A stretch of DNA of 55,507 bases from CAYJPA01 sp964371945 (GCA_964371945.1 CAYJPA010000031.1:1-55507); one strand, 5' to 3'. Counted from the first letter of the stretch, positions 17,222-26,585 are shown. Translations and numbers: made by a program. The notes: generated by a model from the sequence alone, not told the origin.

Positions 17222-18250
17222 TTACCCGACAGCAGCCGGCTCCTTGAACGCATGAACCAGCGCTTCGATGTCGATCGGGCGGGCGCCGCAACAGCCGCCG
17301 ATGATCTGCATTCCCTCTTCCGCCCACTTCTTGGCGTGCTCGGCGAAGATTTCTGGAGAGGGGCAGCCGGACCAATCCCATTCATATCGCAGGTAACGGC
17401 CCCAGTTCGGGTAGGCGCCGAGTGTGATGTTCGTGAATTGGCGTAGCCAGGTCGCGACGCCGTGCACCTGTTCCGCGGGCAGGCAGTTGACCAGCACCGC
17501 GGCCGCGCCCAAATCCTCGAACTTCTTCGCCGCGTGGCCGAAGCGGTCGCCATCCTCGAGAATGTCCTCGCCATCGACGCCGAGGATCTTGCCGACGGTT
17601 CGCCGGTACGAGATCCAGAGCGGAATCCCGGTGTCGAGGAAGACCTGGTAGTCGGGGAACTCCAGATCCTCGGGAATCTCCTTCTGAATTTCCATCAGGA
17701 CCACGTCGGGTTTGTGCTCAGGATCGGCATTGGCCAGTAACTCCGCCAACGGCTTGAGGTAATTCTCCATATCGAGCGGAACATAGGTTCCCTCGTAATC
17801 GCGCGCCTCTTCCTGTTGATTGGCAGGCCAGTCCATCGTCCGGCAGGCGAACGCGACCGCGATATCGTCGCGGCCGGCCAGAGCCGCGCCTTCCCGCACC
17901 AACCGCACGGAGTCGAGCGCAAGTTGCTTCCATCCGTCCTTCGGCAGACTCGTGATCCGGCCGTCCTGGAGCGCCGAATAGACGCGGTTCAGGGCAAAGG
18001 TGTGGGTTTCGAGCACATCGGCACCGGTCGCAGCGTACCGGCGATGCACCTCGACGAGTTTCTTGGGCGCTTCGTGGATCGCGATCGAGCCCCAGGTGAA
18101 GTTGGCGGGGCGATCCTCCGGATTCTCCGGGTACCCGACCACCTGCAGCTCAGATCCGATTCCGCCGTCAAGAACCACTATGCCACCGGCTTTGAGCCGG
18201 GCGTCGAGCGCGGCGTAGGTCGCCGTCATCGCCGAATTTGGCGCCGCCAT
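17222..18250 (-). CDS. Homocysteine S-methyltransferase family protein
   Basis: This is a 342-aa barrel enzyme related to MmuM/BHMT and the N-terminal domain of MetH. It would transfer a methyl group to homocysteine to make methionine. Visible: LDGGIGSELQ near the N-terminus, the GADVLETHTFALN segment, and the three zinc-ligand cysteines (one in VLVNCLPAEQV, two in IIGGCCGARPID). The ATG at 18250 is chosen because it has a GGAGG site 9 nt upstream and gives the normal family start. The open frame further upstream is non-coding. It is divergent from the aminotransferase that follows. The methyl donor is not evident. Confidence 0.9.
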   Translation of the reverse strand: MAAPNSAMTATYAALDARLKAGGIVVLDGGIGSELQVVGYPENPEDRPANFTWGSIAIHEAPKKLVEVHRRYAATGADVLETHTFALNRVYSALQDGRITSLPKDGWKQLALDSVRLVREGAALAGRDDIAVAFACRTMDWPANQQEEARDYEGTYVPLDMENYLKPLAELLANADPEHKPDVVLMEIQKEIPEDLEFPDYQVFLDTGIPLWISYRRTVGKILGVDGEDILEDGDRFGHAAKKFEDLGAAAVLVNCLPAEQVHGVATWLRQFTNITLGAYPNWGRYLRYEWDWSGCPSPEIFAEHAKKWAEEGMQIIGGCCGARPIDIEALVHAFKEPAAVG

Positions 18251-18382
18251 GTGTGTGAACCTCCGAAATATGCCGTTTTGCGCTACTCGAGCAACCCACG
18301 GCCGGCCAACAATCGCAACCGTCTTCGTCGTGATGCGGTATCTTCCGCTGAATCGACTGTCAAACGCAATGAGGGCAATTCG

Positions 18383-19699
18383 ATGAGCGAGCCGATCTTC
18401 TTTGGCGACGACGCCGCCGATCTCGTCCGACGCCACAAGGAGTCGCTTTTCCCGTCGGTCGGCCTGAACTTCAGCGAGCCGATCGAGCTTCGATCAGGCG
18501 AGCGGCAATTCGTTTACGACGGGGCCGGCCGGCAGTATCTCGATTTCTTCGGCGGCATTGCGACCGTTTCCAGCGGTCATGCGATCCCAGAGATCAACGA
18601 ACCCATCAAGGCGCAGCTCGACCGCATGATCCATAGCTCGACGCTCTTCCTGATTCGTTCTCAAATCGAGTTGGCGGAACGCATTAAAGCGATGACGCCG
18701 CCGAAGTTGAACAAGGTCTTTTTCACCAACAGTGGCACCGAGGCGAATGAGGCGGCACTGCTCGTCACGACACTCAATCGCAACAGCAACGAACTGATCG
18801 CGCTCCGGCACGGATATCACGGCCGCTCATTCGCGACGATCAACGCATCGGGGCAGCGGCCCTGGCGATCGAGCTCGCTTTCGCCGCTTCACGTGCACTA
18901 TGTCGGCAATCCGTATTGTTATCGATGTCCCTGGGAGAAGACGTATCCAAGTTGCGACATGCTCTGCGCCCGCGATGTCGAAGCGGTTATTCGCACGACG
19001 ACGAGCGGTAATCCGGCCGCGTTCATTGCCGAACCGATCCAGGGCGTCGGCGGATTCATTGCCCCGCCGCCCGAGTATTTCGTGCGGGTCAAGGAGATTC
19101 TCGACCGGTACGGTATCCCGTTCATTGCCGACGAGGTGCAATCGGGTTGGGGCCGGACCGGCGTCGCCGACTTCGGGTTTCAGGCGTACAACGTCGAACC
19201 AGATGTGATCGTGTTCGCGAAAGGGCTGGCAAACGGCATCCCAATCGGCGGGATCGCGGCGACCGACGAGCTAGCGTCATCGATCCGCTCGCTCAGTCTA
19301 TCGACGTTCGGCGGCAATCCGATCGCGACCACGGCCGCGCTAGCGAACCTGAACTACATCGCGACTAACAATCTGCGCGAGAACGCCTTTGTGGTTGGTG
19401 GTTATTTGAAGTCTCGGTTACTTGAACTGGCTGAGCGGCATCACGCGATCGGCGATGTGCGCGGGATGGGGCTGATGATCGGCGTTGAGCTCGTTCAGGA
19501 TCGGGTCACCAAGGAGCCCGCGCCCGATCTCGCGTTGAGATTGCTGGATGGCGCCAAAAATCACGGCCTGATCGCCGGCAAGGGCGGACTGCATGCCAAT
19601 GTAATCCGGATTTGCCCGCCGCTGATCATCACGACCAGCGATGTTGATGCCGCGGTCGACGTTCTTGACGCGGTCTTGACAGAGATTACCGGCGTCTAG
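18383..19699 (+). CDS. Class-III PLP aminotransferase (AGXT2/GABA-aminotransferase-like)
   Basis: This is a 438-aa PLP enzyme that moves an amino group between an omega- or alpha-amino donor and a keto acid. Visible: FFGGIATVSSGHAIPEI, NSGTEANEAAL (phosphate binding), HGYHGRS, the cofactor Asp in ADEVQSGWGRTG and the Schiff-base Lys in VFAKGLANGIPIGG. The Cys-bearing insert PYCYRCPWEKTYPSCDMLCA is typical of the alanine-glyoxylate aminotransferase 2-like branch. The ATG at 18383 gives the family start. Upstream frame is open but overlaps the divergent methyltransferase gene. The amino donor cannot be assigned. Confidence 0.9.
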   Translation: MSEPIFFGDDAADLVRRHKESLFPSVGLNFSEPIELRSGERQFVYDGAGRQYLDFFGGIATVSSGHAIPEINEPIKAQLDRMIHSSTLFLIRSQIELAERIKAMTPPKLNKVFFTNSGTEANEAALLVTTLNRNSNELIALRHGYHGRSFATINASGQRPWRSSSLSPLHVHYVGNPYCYRCPWEKTYPSCDMLCARDVEAVIRTTTSGNPAAFIAEPIQGVGGFIAPPPEYFVRVKEILDRYGIPFIADEVQSGWGRTGVADFGFQAYNVEPDVIVFAKGLANGIPIGGIAATDELASSIRSLSLSTFGGNPIATTAALANLNYIATNNLRENAFVVGGYLKSRLLELAERHHAIGDVRGMGLMIGVELVQDRVTKEPAPDLALRLLDGAKNHGLIAGKGGLHANVIRICPPLIITTSDVDAAVDVLDAVLTEITGV

Positions 19700-20150
19700 A
19701 GCGCCCATCGAAACGTTTGAATCGCGATTCGCTTCTGGTTAATGGATGTTGCAATAAGTGATCGGCAAGCCGGTTACCCGCCCGGCAATAAATTGACCGG
19801 GCTACGCCGCACCCAGAGGGTACCCGTCCCTTCCAGGGATGAGAACGAGCACGTGACTACCGAAGCGATTCAGCAACACCTATAAACCGAAGGCTATGCC
19901 GAGCCCAAATGGCACCCAAACCTTCCAGGGCTGAGAGAGCTACCGAAAGGAGTCACGACTCGTTTGCGACCCGCCCTACGAGCAACAGGCAACAATTGGC
20001 AACGATTGACAACAGTTGCGAGGCGATACGCAGCCAATTTCGTGAAAACGTTGCCGGGCAGGAAAACCAGGATCGTGCATTCAGAGGATGATTATGTCCA
20101 CTTACGACCCAGGAACCTTCACTGCCTATCGTGGCCCGGCAACCCTGTAG
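19700..20150. other. 450-bp gene-free spacer with repeat blocks
   Basis: No credible gene is seen. The spacer holds one copy of the composite repeat also found at 40807-40865 (given separately) and a partial third copy of its second block (CCTTCCAGGGCTGAGA, near 19920). A run of CAAC/CAAT-rich DNA at about 19983-20025 has several imperfect copies of GGCAACAATTG/GACAACAGTTG. The flanking genes converge here, so part of it may be a transcription end region. Confidence 0.6.
19778..19848 (+). repeat. Composite hairpin repeat, copy 1
   Basis: Positions 19778-19804 are identical over 27 bp to 40807-40833. The block forms a stem (CCCGGCAAT with ATTGACCGGG, one bulge). A second block at 19828-19848 (CCCTTCCAGGG then ATGAGAACGA) matches 40845-40865 with one mismatch. 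The spacing between the blocks differs (23 versus 11 bp). It looks like a family of structured intergenic repeats. Confidence 0.7.
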
Positions 20151-21179
20151 CTACGCGACTGCTTGGCGCAGTGCTTCGACTGCCTTTTCGCAATCCTCGC
20201 GACTGACGTCGAGATGGGTGACCGCGCGGATCCAGGTCGGCGTGACATAGGGCGACATCCGCACGCCTTGTTCTTCCAATCTCTGCTCGACCTGTTGTGC
20301 GGTTTTTCCGGATTCGGCGACATCGAACAGCAAGATGTTCGTTTCGACCGGTCCCTGCATCTGTTGCACGCCGGGGATCGTTTTCAGACCTTCTTCGATC
20401 AGCCGGGCGTTCGCGTGATCCTCGGCCATGCGTTCCACGTTGTGCTCGAAGGCATAGAGTCCGGCCGCCGCGATCACACCGGCCTGGCGCATTGCCCCAC
20501 CGAATCGGTGCTTCAGAAGCCGGGCCCGCTCGATGAACTCGGCCGCGCCGACGAGCACCGCCCCGACCGGCGCACCCAATCCCTTCGACAGATCGATCCA
20601 GGCGGTGTCGACGAACGATCCGAAGGTTTTGGCCGAGTTTCCGCTGCCAACGACCGCGTTCATGAGGCGGGCGCCGTCCATGTGGAGCACCATGCCATGC
20701 TCATCGCATAGCGCGCGCATCTCGGCGATGCGCTCGAGGGGCCAGATTTTGCCGCCGCCCCGATTGGTGGTGTTCTCGATTGAAACCATCGCCGTTCGCG
20801 ATGTGTGCGTGCCGCCTTTACTGATTTCCGCCGCCGCCTGTTCCGCGGTGAAGACGCCGCGCTCCCCATGCACCGAGCGGACCATCGCTCCTGCCAGCAT
20901 CGCCGGTCCACCGCCTTCAGCGATATTGGGGTGCGCCCAGCGATCCATGATTACCGCATCGCCGCGCTCGCAATGCACCGTGAAGGCGATCGCATTGCAC
21001 ATCGTGCCCGAGGGCAGGAAGAGGCCGGCTTCCTTGCCGGTTAGCTCTGCCACCAGGTCTTGCAGGGCGTTGACGGTAGGGTCCTCACGGCGCTGTTCGT
21101 CACCGACGGGCGCCCTCGCCATGAAATCCCGCATTCCCTGCGATGGCCGCGTTGCGGTATCGCTCGACAGATCGATCAC
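20151..21179 (-). CDS. Low-specificity L-threonine aldolase family protein
   Basis: This is a 342-aa PLP enzyme (beta-eliminating lyase fold) that splits threonine or allo-threonine to glycine and acetaldehyde. Visible: IDLSSDTATRPSQGMRD at the start, the GDEQRREDPTVNALQ segment, the PLP-binding Asp in LHMDGARLMNAV and the Schiff-base Lys in WIDLSKGLGAPVGAVLVG. The GTG at 21179 (MIDLSSD) is preferred: it has a GGGAGGAAC ribosome site and matches the usual family start. The frame is open 14 codons further, to 21221. Confidence 0.9.
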   Translation of the reverse strand: MIDLSSDTATRPSQGMRDFMARAPVGDEQRREDPTVNALQDLVAELTGKEAGLFLPSGTMCNAIAFTVHCERGDAVIMDRWAHPNIAEGGGPAMLAGAMVRSVHGERGVFTAEQAAAEISKGGTHTSRTAMVSIENTTNRGGGKIWPLERIAEMRALCDEHGMVLHMDGARLMNAVVGSGNSAKTFGSFVDTAWIDLSKGLGAPVGAVLVGAAEFIERARLLKHRFGGAMRQAGVIAAAGLYAFEHNVERMAEDHANARLIEEGLKTIPGVQQMQGPVETNILLFDVAESGKTAQQVEQRLEEQGVRMSPYVTPTWIRAVTHLDVSREDCEKAVEALRQAVA

Positions 21180-21237
21180 GCTGTTCCTCCCGATCGCTTT
21201 TTTCGACACGTGTGTTTTCACGATTCCAATGACACGG

Positions 21238-22494
21238 TTAATCCGCTTCGATCTCGTAGTTTGCGGTGGCCTTGCCGCCGCCCAACCCGGTCGCCTCGAT
21301 TACGTGCATCCCCGTTGCAGACGTGGGCGCCCTGAACGTTGTCGTCCAGCTCCCGTCTTCCCCGACGGTGATCTGACGCAACACTTTGGTCGTTGTATCG
21401 TCGTCAAACCAGACGATGGTCACTGCTTCACCCGGTTGAAAGCCCGTGAGATCGGCACTGATCACATCCCCGGGATCGCCGGATCTCGGCACCAGGAAGA
21501 GACCCGGGCGGATCTCGATTGGCGTGGTCGCGGTCTGCCTCGTCTTGACGCTCCGAACAATGATGATATAACGACGGGACGGCACCTCGAGCGCCGGAAA
21601 GACAAACTCGGCGCTGCCACCGGCATCCGTTGATCCGCTGTCCTGTTGAGCAGACTCAAGCGGTTGATCCCAGTAAACCTCGACCTCTTCATTGGGCTCA
21701 AATCCGGCGCAGATCACGACCACGTCCTGACCAGCCCGCGCGACATCCCTGTCCGTCGCACACGCCACACCGCCAACTGCCGTGGTTTCTGCAACCGGGC
21801 TGGCGGCAAGAGCGGTCGGCGATCCGCCGGGATCGGATATCGTGGTCACGACCGGAATGAGCACTTCCACGGGCGTGGCGGCCGGCGCGACCGGAGAGGC
21901 GTCCGAGGGCGGTTCCACGTTCGCAATATCGCAGAGTACCGCGTTCTCTACCTCCGCGTCGTCTCCAAAAGCGGCCGCCCAGTAATTGACAAACGAAGCG
22001 TCGGGATTCGAGGCGCTGCCGATCCCAACCGCCGAGAACAACGGATTGAGCAAGTTTGAGTTCTGCGATGGCGAGCTCAGCCATTGATCGAACACCACCG
22101 CGGCCGTCGTGCTCGCGGGCCCGGCTGCAATGTTCGCGCCCACATACGTGCCCGTGTAACCGTACATATGGATATTCTGTTCAAATGACGCGCTCTCAGG
22201 CACGAGGGTGAAATCGAAATAGTTGTAGGCCGCCATGCTCTCGGCGTGATGACGGGCCGCGGAGCCCAACGGAACGACGAGCACAAATGGCGCCAGGCCG
22301 CGTTCCGCACGGTAGCCGTTGATCAGCTCAAGCAGCGCGCCCTCCGCGGGAGTGGCGCAATACGCCGCGGATGTTTGAGCCACGAGGGGGCGGCCACCGG
22401 AAGATTCTCCAAACGGCATCGCCTGGGCAATGCCACCGGCGACAGACCCGACAAGCAATATCACGAAGAGCGTCTGCACAACGCGCCGCGACAC
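21238..22494 (-). CDS. Secreted CAP (SCP/PR1) domain protein with C-terminal beta domains
   Basis: This is a protein of about 418 aa with an N-terminal signal or anchor helix (TLFVILLVGSVAGGIAQA). A CAP domain at about residues 45-185 follows (LLELINGYRAERGLAPF, RHHAESMA, then GANIAAGPASTTAAVVFDQW and VNYWAAAFG). A Pro/Ala/Thr linker follows. Two beta-sandwich repeats come last, each with the same pattern: AGQDVVVICAGFEPNEEVEV then PGDVISADLTGFQPGEAVTI. It is likely exported, with the C-terminal repeats acting as stalk or binding modules. The GTG at 22494 has a GGGAG site 7 nt upstream, and a TTG at 22515 is the alternative. The role of the CAP domain is unknown. Confidence 0.85.
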   Translation of the reverse strand: MSRRVVQTLFVILLVGSVAGGIAQAMPFGESSGGRPLVAQTSAAYCATPAEGALLELINGYRAERGLAPFVLVVPLGSAARHHAESMAAYNYFDFTLVPESASFEQNIHMYGYTGTYVGANIAAGPASTTAAVVFDQWLSSPSQNSNLLNPLFSAVGIGSASNPDASFVNYWAAAFGDDAEVENAVLCDIANVEPPSDASPVAPAATPVEVLIPVVTTISDPGGSPTALAASPVAETTAVGGVACATDRDVARAGQDVVVICAGFEPNEEVEVYWDQPLESAQQDSGSTDAGGSAEFVFPALEVPSRRYIIIVRSVKTRQTATTPIEIRPGLFLVPRSGDPGDVISADLTGFQPGEAVTIVWFDDDTTTKVLRQITVGEDGSWTTTFRAPTSATGMHVIEATGLGGGKATANYEIEAD

Positions 22495-22780
22495 GTCTCT
22501 ACTCCCAACGGACAAACCCGTGGTCCTATTGTCCGATATCCAGGCCGATACGTCCCGCCCGCGGCGCCCTGCCCCAAGCGATCGCGTTTATTTTCCGGCC
22601 GTTGCTTTCCGTTACCAGCGTAGAGGTCAACGTCGAGACACGGCAGATTCCTACTCAGTGATCGCGTCGCCTCGAAAGTGCTACGGCGCTATCCTTACGG
22701 CAATTCGAATTCCCACCAGGGCGCGGAAAGCCGTGACTCTGCACTAATGTTTGCGATGGGAGTCTCTGGAGGACCAGCAC

Positions 22781-24151
22781 ATGGCTGTCGAACTCAATGC
22801 GAAAACTTCCGGCACCGGAGTCGCGGGCTCCGAGATTCTGGCGGAATTCAAGGCCAAAACCCGACGGTCGGCCGAACTGGCTGAACGAGCTCGCCATGTC
22901 ATGCCCGGCGGGGATACCCGTACTGTGGCCTATCACGCGCCGTATCCCTTGACGGTCGAACATGGCTCTGGTTGCGGATTCGTCGATGCCGACGGAAACG
23001 AGTACATCGATGTGCTCAATAACTACACCTCGCTGATCCACGGGCACGCTCATCCGGCGGTCATCGCGGCTGTTCGCGATCAACTGCCGAAGGGAACGGT
23101 TTATGCGACCGCGATCGGCGCCCAAACCCGGTTGGCGGAGATCATTTGCGAGCGGGTTGCTTCGGTCGACATGGTTCGCTTCACCAATTCCGGCACAGAG
23201 GCCACGATGAATGCGGTTCGCGCGGCCCGCGCCTACACCGGCCGGGATCTCGTCGTCAAAATGGAGGGCGGGTACCACGGCACCTACGACGATTTCGAGG
23301 TCAGCGTGCACCCCAGCCTCGCCGAGGCCGGCGAAATCGACACGCCGACCCCGACGATTGACGCGCGAGGCGTGCCCAAGAACACCGTTGACAACATCCT
23401 GGTCACCCCATTCAACAACATCCCGGCGATCGAGCGCCTGATCGCTGAGCGGGGCCACGAGATCGCAGCGGTGATCGTCGAACCGCTGATGGGCTCGGCC
23501 GGCATGATCCCAGCCGACCGCGAGTTTCTGCTCGCGCTGCGACAACTCTCGAACGTACATGGAATCCAGCTCATTTTCGATGAAGTGATGACGTTTCGGC
23601 TCGAAGCCGGCGGCATCCAGCAGCATTACGGAGTCAGACCGGATCTGACCTCGTTCGCCAAGATCATCGGCGGCGGCTTCCCGGTCGGTGCGTTCGGTGG
23701 ACGTGCCGAGGTCATGAGCATGTTCGATCCCAGTCAGCCGAACCCAGTGTGGCAATCGGGCACCTTCAACGGCAACGCGATCACGATGGTCGCCGGCATC
23801 GCCGCCATGGAGCACTATCCGGCGAGCGAGGTTTCGCGAATTAATGCACTCGGCGGTTTGCTCCGCTCGGGTATCGATGAGGCTCTGTCAGCCCGAAACG
23901 TCGAGGGTCGAACCACCGGCTACGGCTCGTTCGCGAATATCCACTTCGTCGACGGTCCGGTGCGGAACTACCGGGACGCGGCGGCAGGCGATCAGTCGTT
24001 GAAGCGATTGCTTCATCTCTCGCTCATGCTCGAAGGCGTTTTCTGCGCTCCGCGCCTGATGCTCTGCACATCAACGGCAATGAACGAATCGGTGGTTGAG
24101 GATATCCTCGACCGGTTCGATCGCGCTTTGGATCGAGTGACGAGCACCTAG
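22781..24151 (+). CDS. Class-III aminotransferase, glutamate-1-semialdehyde aminomutase-like
   Basis: This is a 456-aa PLP enzyme. Visible: ARHVMPGGDTRTVAYHAPYP at the N-terminus, VRFTNSGTEATMNAVRAARA, HGTYDDFE, the cofactor Asp in LIFDEVMTFR and the Schiff-base Lys in FAKIIGGGFPVGAFGG. These resemble glutamate-1-semialdehyde 2,1-aminomutase (HemL). Close relatives with other substrates exist, however, and the gene is 18 kb from the heme operon, so no symbol is given. The ATG at 22781 has a GGAGGA site 8 nt upstream. If it is HemL, it would supply 5-aminolevulinate to the HemB-HemE protein. Confidence 0.85.
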   Translation: MAVELNAKTSGTGVAGSEILAEFKAKTRRSAELAERARHVMPGGDTRTVAYHAPYPLTVEHGSGCGFVDADGNEYIDVLNNYTSLIHGHAHPAVIAAVRDQLPKGTVYATAIGAQTRLAEIICERVASVDMVRFTNSGTEATMNAVRAARAYTGRDLVVKMEGGYHGTYDDFEVSVHPSLAEAGEIDTPTPTIDARGVPKNTVDNILVTPFNNIPAIERLIAERGHEIAAVIVEPLMGSAGMIPADREFLLALRQLSNVHGIQLIFDEVMTFRLEAGGIQQHYGVRPDLTSFAKIIGGGFPVGAFGGRAEVMSMFDPSQPNPVWQSGTFNGNAITMVAGIAAMEHYPASEVSRINALGGLLRSGIDEALSARNVEGRTTGYGSFANIHFVDGPVRNYRDAAAGDQSLKRLLHLSLMLEGVFCAPRLMLCTSTAMNESVVEDILDRFDRALDRVTST

Positions 24152-24232
24152 GAACTGAACCGAAAGCTGTCCAGCCATCGCTCTACAGGGCAATTCGCGC
24201 AGTCATCGTTTACGATGATGTGAGGATTGCCG

Positions 24233-24952
24233 ATGGCGTTAAGCCTAGACTCGAACGAGATTCATATCAGCATGCCGATCAAGGCGCTGGCCGTTTCAGA
24301 TCAGATCGATCCTCGCATTCACAGCACCACGCTGCGCGAGCGGATGCCCGATATCGACATAGTGTTCGGATGCGGCGACTTGCCCGCTCGATATCTTGAA
24401 TTCCTCTCGGACGCGTTGAACAAACCCGTCTACTACGTCCTCGGCAACCATCTCGAGGAGATGACCAGACACGGCGAGCGAGGAAGGACGAGGGAGCCGC
24501 TTGGCGCGATCGATCTCGGAGGCAAGGTCGTTCGAGACAAAGCGACCGGATTGATTCTGGCCGGCATACCTGGGTCGCCCAGATACACCGATGGCGAGGA
24601 ACAGCAATACACCGAGCTCCAGATCGCCGCCATGATCGCGAAGATGACACCGCGCCTAATGTTGAACCGTTTGCGTTATGGACGTGCACTGGACGTTTTG
24701 ATCTCGCACTCGCCGCCGCGCGGCGTGAATGACCGGAACGATCCGCCACATCGTGGTTTCAAGAGCCTGCTTCGCTTCCTGGAGCGATTCGAGCCTGCAT
24801 ATCACCTACATGGACACGTCCATCTCTACGATCGCAATGTTCCACACGAGGTCGATTACGAGCGGACGAGGGTGATCAACGTGTATCCCTATCAGGTGCT
24901 CAAATTTGATTCGGGACCGGACGGCCGCCTGCTGCATCCATCGCCGCCGTAA
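24233..24952 (+). CDS. Metallophosphoesterase family protein
   Basis: This is a calcineurin-like metallophosphoesterase of about 239 aa. Visible metal-ligand motifs: the early Asp in AVSDQIDPRIHS (usually D-x-H in the family, here altered to DQID), GCGDLPARYL, the GNH motif in YYVLGNHLEEM, LISHSPPRG and HLHGHVHLYDR. In-frame starts at 24233 and 24272 are possible, and the second opens directly at the fold (MPIKALAVSD). The ParB-like gene follows after 32 bp, so the two may share a transcript. The substrate is unknown. Confidence 0.85.
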   Translation: MALSLDSNEIHISMPIKALAVSDQIDPRIHSTTLRERMPDIDIVFGCGDLPARYLEFLSDALNKPVYYVLGNHLEEMTRHGERGRTREPLGAIDLGGKVVRDKATGLILAGIPGSPRYTDGEEQQYTELQIAAMIAKMTPRLMLNRLRYGRALDVLISHSPPRGVNDRNDPPHRGFKSLLRFLERFEPAYHLHGHVHLYDRNVPHEVDYERTRVINVYPYQVLKFDSGPDGRLLHPSPP

Positions 24953-24984
24953 TCTCCTCAACATCAATCGTCGGAGTTTCGAAG

Positions 24985-25917
24985 ATGGTTAACGAGCAAG
25001 TACGTCAAGATTTCGAGCGGGCGCGGACGAGAGCGTTCATCAACGATGTGATCTCGATATTGAAGCGCCAACCCAACGAGCTCATCCCTTACCACGAGAT
25101 CCGAAGCCGCGTTTCACCGGAACAGGAGAGTTATCGCGGCATTCGCGAGGTGCCGGTTCACCAGATCGTCGGCAGCGTCGACCGGTTCCGCGACTTCGAC
25201 AGCGAGTTCCTGCCTAAACACGGACACACGTCCGGGCGGTGGCAGAATGTCGACCGCGCCTATTACCAGGACGTTCGGTTGCCGCCTATCCAACTCTACA
25301 AGGTCGGCGACGTCTATTGGGTCAAGGATGGCAATCACCGGGTCTCCGTCGCTCGCCAGCGGGGTGTCGATTTCATCGACGCCGAGGTCATCGAGGGTCA
25401 CGTCCGCGCGCCGCTCTACGCTTCGATGTCTCCGATCGAACTTCTACAGCAGGTGGAGTACGCCGAGTTTCTCCGCCTGACCGATCTCGATCGCCTCAGA
25501 CCGGAGCACGACATCCGGCCGACCGCGCTCGGCCGGTATGACGAAATGTGGGATCACATCCTGCTCCGTCAGGAATCGATGACCGATCGTTTTGGACGGC
25601 CGGTTCCAATCAGTGAAGCGGTGACCAGTTGGTACGATGAGATTTATCTCCCGATCGTGCGAGTGGTTCGCGACCGCAAGTTGCTTGAGCACTTGCCCGA
25701 CCGGTCGGAAGCTGACGTTTACTTGTGGGTTGCGGCGAATCGCCAGGCAATAGAAGGCGAGCGCCAGAACATGGACCCGCAATCGACGGCGTCGGCGTTC
25801 GCTGATATCGTTGAACGCGAATCGACGCTGTCTCATCGGCTCCGGCAGTTGCCGCGGATCGTCCAACGCCGCATCCGCCGCGCCGCTCGTCCCAAACCAA
25901 GACCCGCGGGACCATGA
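24985..25917 (+). CDS. ParB/sulfiredoxin-fold domain protein
   Basis: This is a 310-aa protein. The centre (about residues 60-135) reads VPVHQIVGSVDRFRDFDSEF and ends YWVKDGNHRVSVARQRGVDF. The G-N-H-R-V pattern is the nucleotide-binding box of ParB-N/sulfiredoxin-like domains. The rest is helical with many charged residues, and the C-terminus is a basic tail (RRIRRAARPKPRPAGP) that could bind nucleic acid or a membrane surface. There is no HTH like that of true chromosome ParB. The ribosome site is GGAG. The function is unknown. It follows the phosphoesterase gene closely. Confidence 0.7.
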   Translation: MVNEQVRQDFERARTRAFINDVISILKRQPNELIPYHEIRSRVSPEQESYRGIREVPVHQIVGSVDRFRDFDSEFLPKHGHTSGRWQNVDRAYYQDVRLPPIQLYKVGDVYWVKDGNHRVSVARQRGVDFIDAEVIEGHVRAPLYASMSPIELLQQVEYAEFLRLTDLDRLRPEHDIRPTALGRYDEMWDHILLRQESMTDRFGRPVPISEAVTSWYDEIYLPIVRVVRDRKLLEHLPDRSEADVYLWVAANRQAIEGERQNMDPQSTASAFADIVERESTLSHRLRQLPRIVQRRIRRAARPKPRPAGP

Positions 25918-25991
25918 TCTGACACTCGAAAGACGGGGCGAACTTGAGACGGTCTGTAGAGCGCAGCCCGCTCAGAACCTTTCCGCGGGGC

Positions 25992-26585
25992 TCATTCCGA
26001 TGGCGCTTCCACTGGCCTCAGGCTCTCGATGATTGCGGGCCAGAACGCCCGCTCACCTTCAGGGATCGGTTTGGTCGAGCTTGAAACGGTGAGATCGCAG
26101 TACTGACTGCCAAATCGTCGTCGGACCTCGAATCCGAGATCGCCGGTGTAGGTGACGTAGATAGAGTCGTCCTCACGCTCGATCGAGCCGATCGCTCCGC
26201 CTGCTGCCGGCGTACTCACAATCTCAACCGAGCGCTCCCAGTCGGCATCGCTGCTGACGCGCCCGCCGAAGAGCACAAACCTGCCACCGCTGGCCGTCGT
26301 GCCACGGCCGGTACCGTCGTCCACCCAGCCGTCCGGAATCAGCGCCTGGCAGAGACCGTCACTGATCAACTGGCCGTTGATGTCCGTGAGATCTGCCGGC
26401 GGCAGCGCGCCGGTGGTACTGGTCGGCTGACCGGCGCCGGTGGTCGCCGTGGCGGCGGCATTACTGGGAGCCGGCGTGTCGCCCTCATCGTCGCCGGTTG
26501 AGCAAGCGGAGAGCAGTGTCGCGATCACTAGGGCGATGAACGCCCACGATCCAACCCGCTCGAGCCCTCGCCGTCCAACTCTCAA
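25992..26585 (-). CDS. Predicted lipoprotein, unknown function
   Basis: This is a 197-aa exported protein. The signal peptide ends in a lipobox, LLSACSTGDDEGD, so the Cys at residue 28 is likely lipidated. A Thr/Ala/Pro-rich linker follows to about residue 60. A globular domain of about 130 residues comes last, with two Cys (GLCQALIP and SQYCDLTVS) that may pair. The TTG start overlaps the stop of the NagZ-like gene (TTGA) and has an AAGGA site, so the two are co-translated. The domain is not recognised. The pairing with a cell-wall hydrolase suggests an envelope role. Confidence 0.75.
   Translation of the reverse strand: MRVGRRGLERVGSWAFIALVIATLLSACSTGDDEGDTPAPSNAAATATTGAGQPTSTTGALPPADLTDINGQLISDGLCQALIPDGWVDDGTGRGTTASGGRFVLFGGRVSSDADWERSVEIVSTPAAGGAIGSIEREDDSIYVTYTGDLGFEVRRRFGSQYCDLTVSSSTKPIPEGERAFWPAIIESLRPVEAPSE

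Noticed and set aside
19983..20030. CAAC/CAAT-rich stretch considered as a CRISPR or iteron array
   Set aside because: The units are short, imperfect and unevenly spaced, with no direct repeats of CRISPR length and no cas genes.
20533..21633. Plus-strand ORF of 366 codons opposite threonine aldolase and the CAP gene
   Set aside because: It spans two real genes on the other strand and has no recognisable sequence.
22655..23815. Long minus-strand ORF of 386 codons opposite the aminotransferase gene
   Set aside because: It mirrors the codons of a clear PLP enzyme on the plus strand. Such antisense frames are common in GC-rich DNA, and it has no domain of its own.
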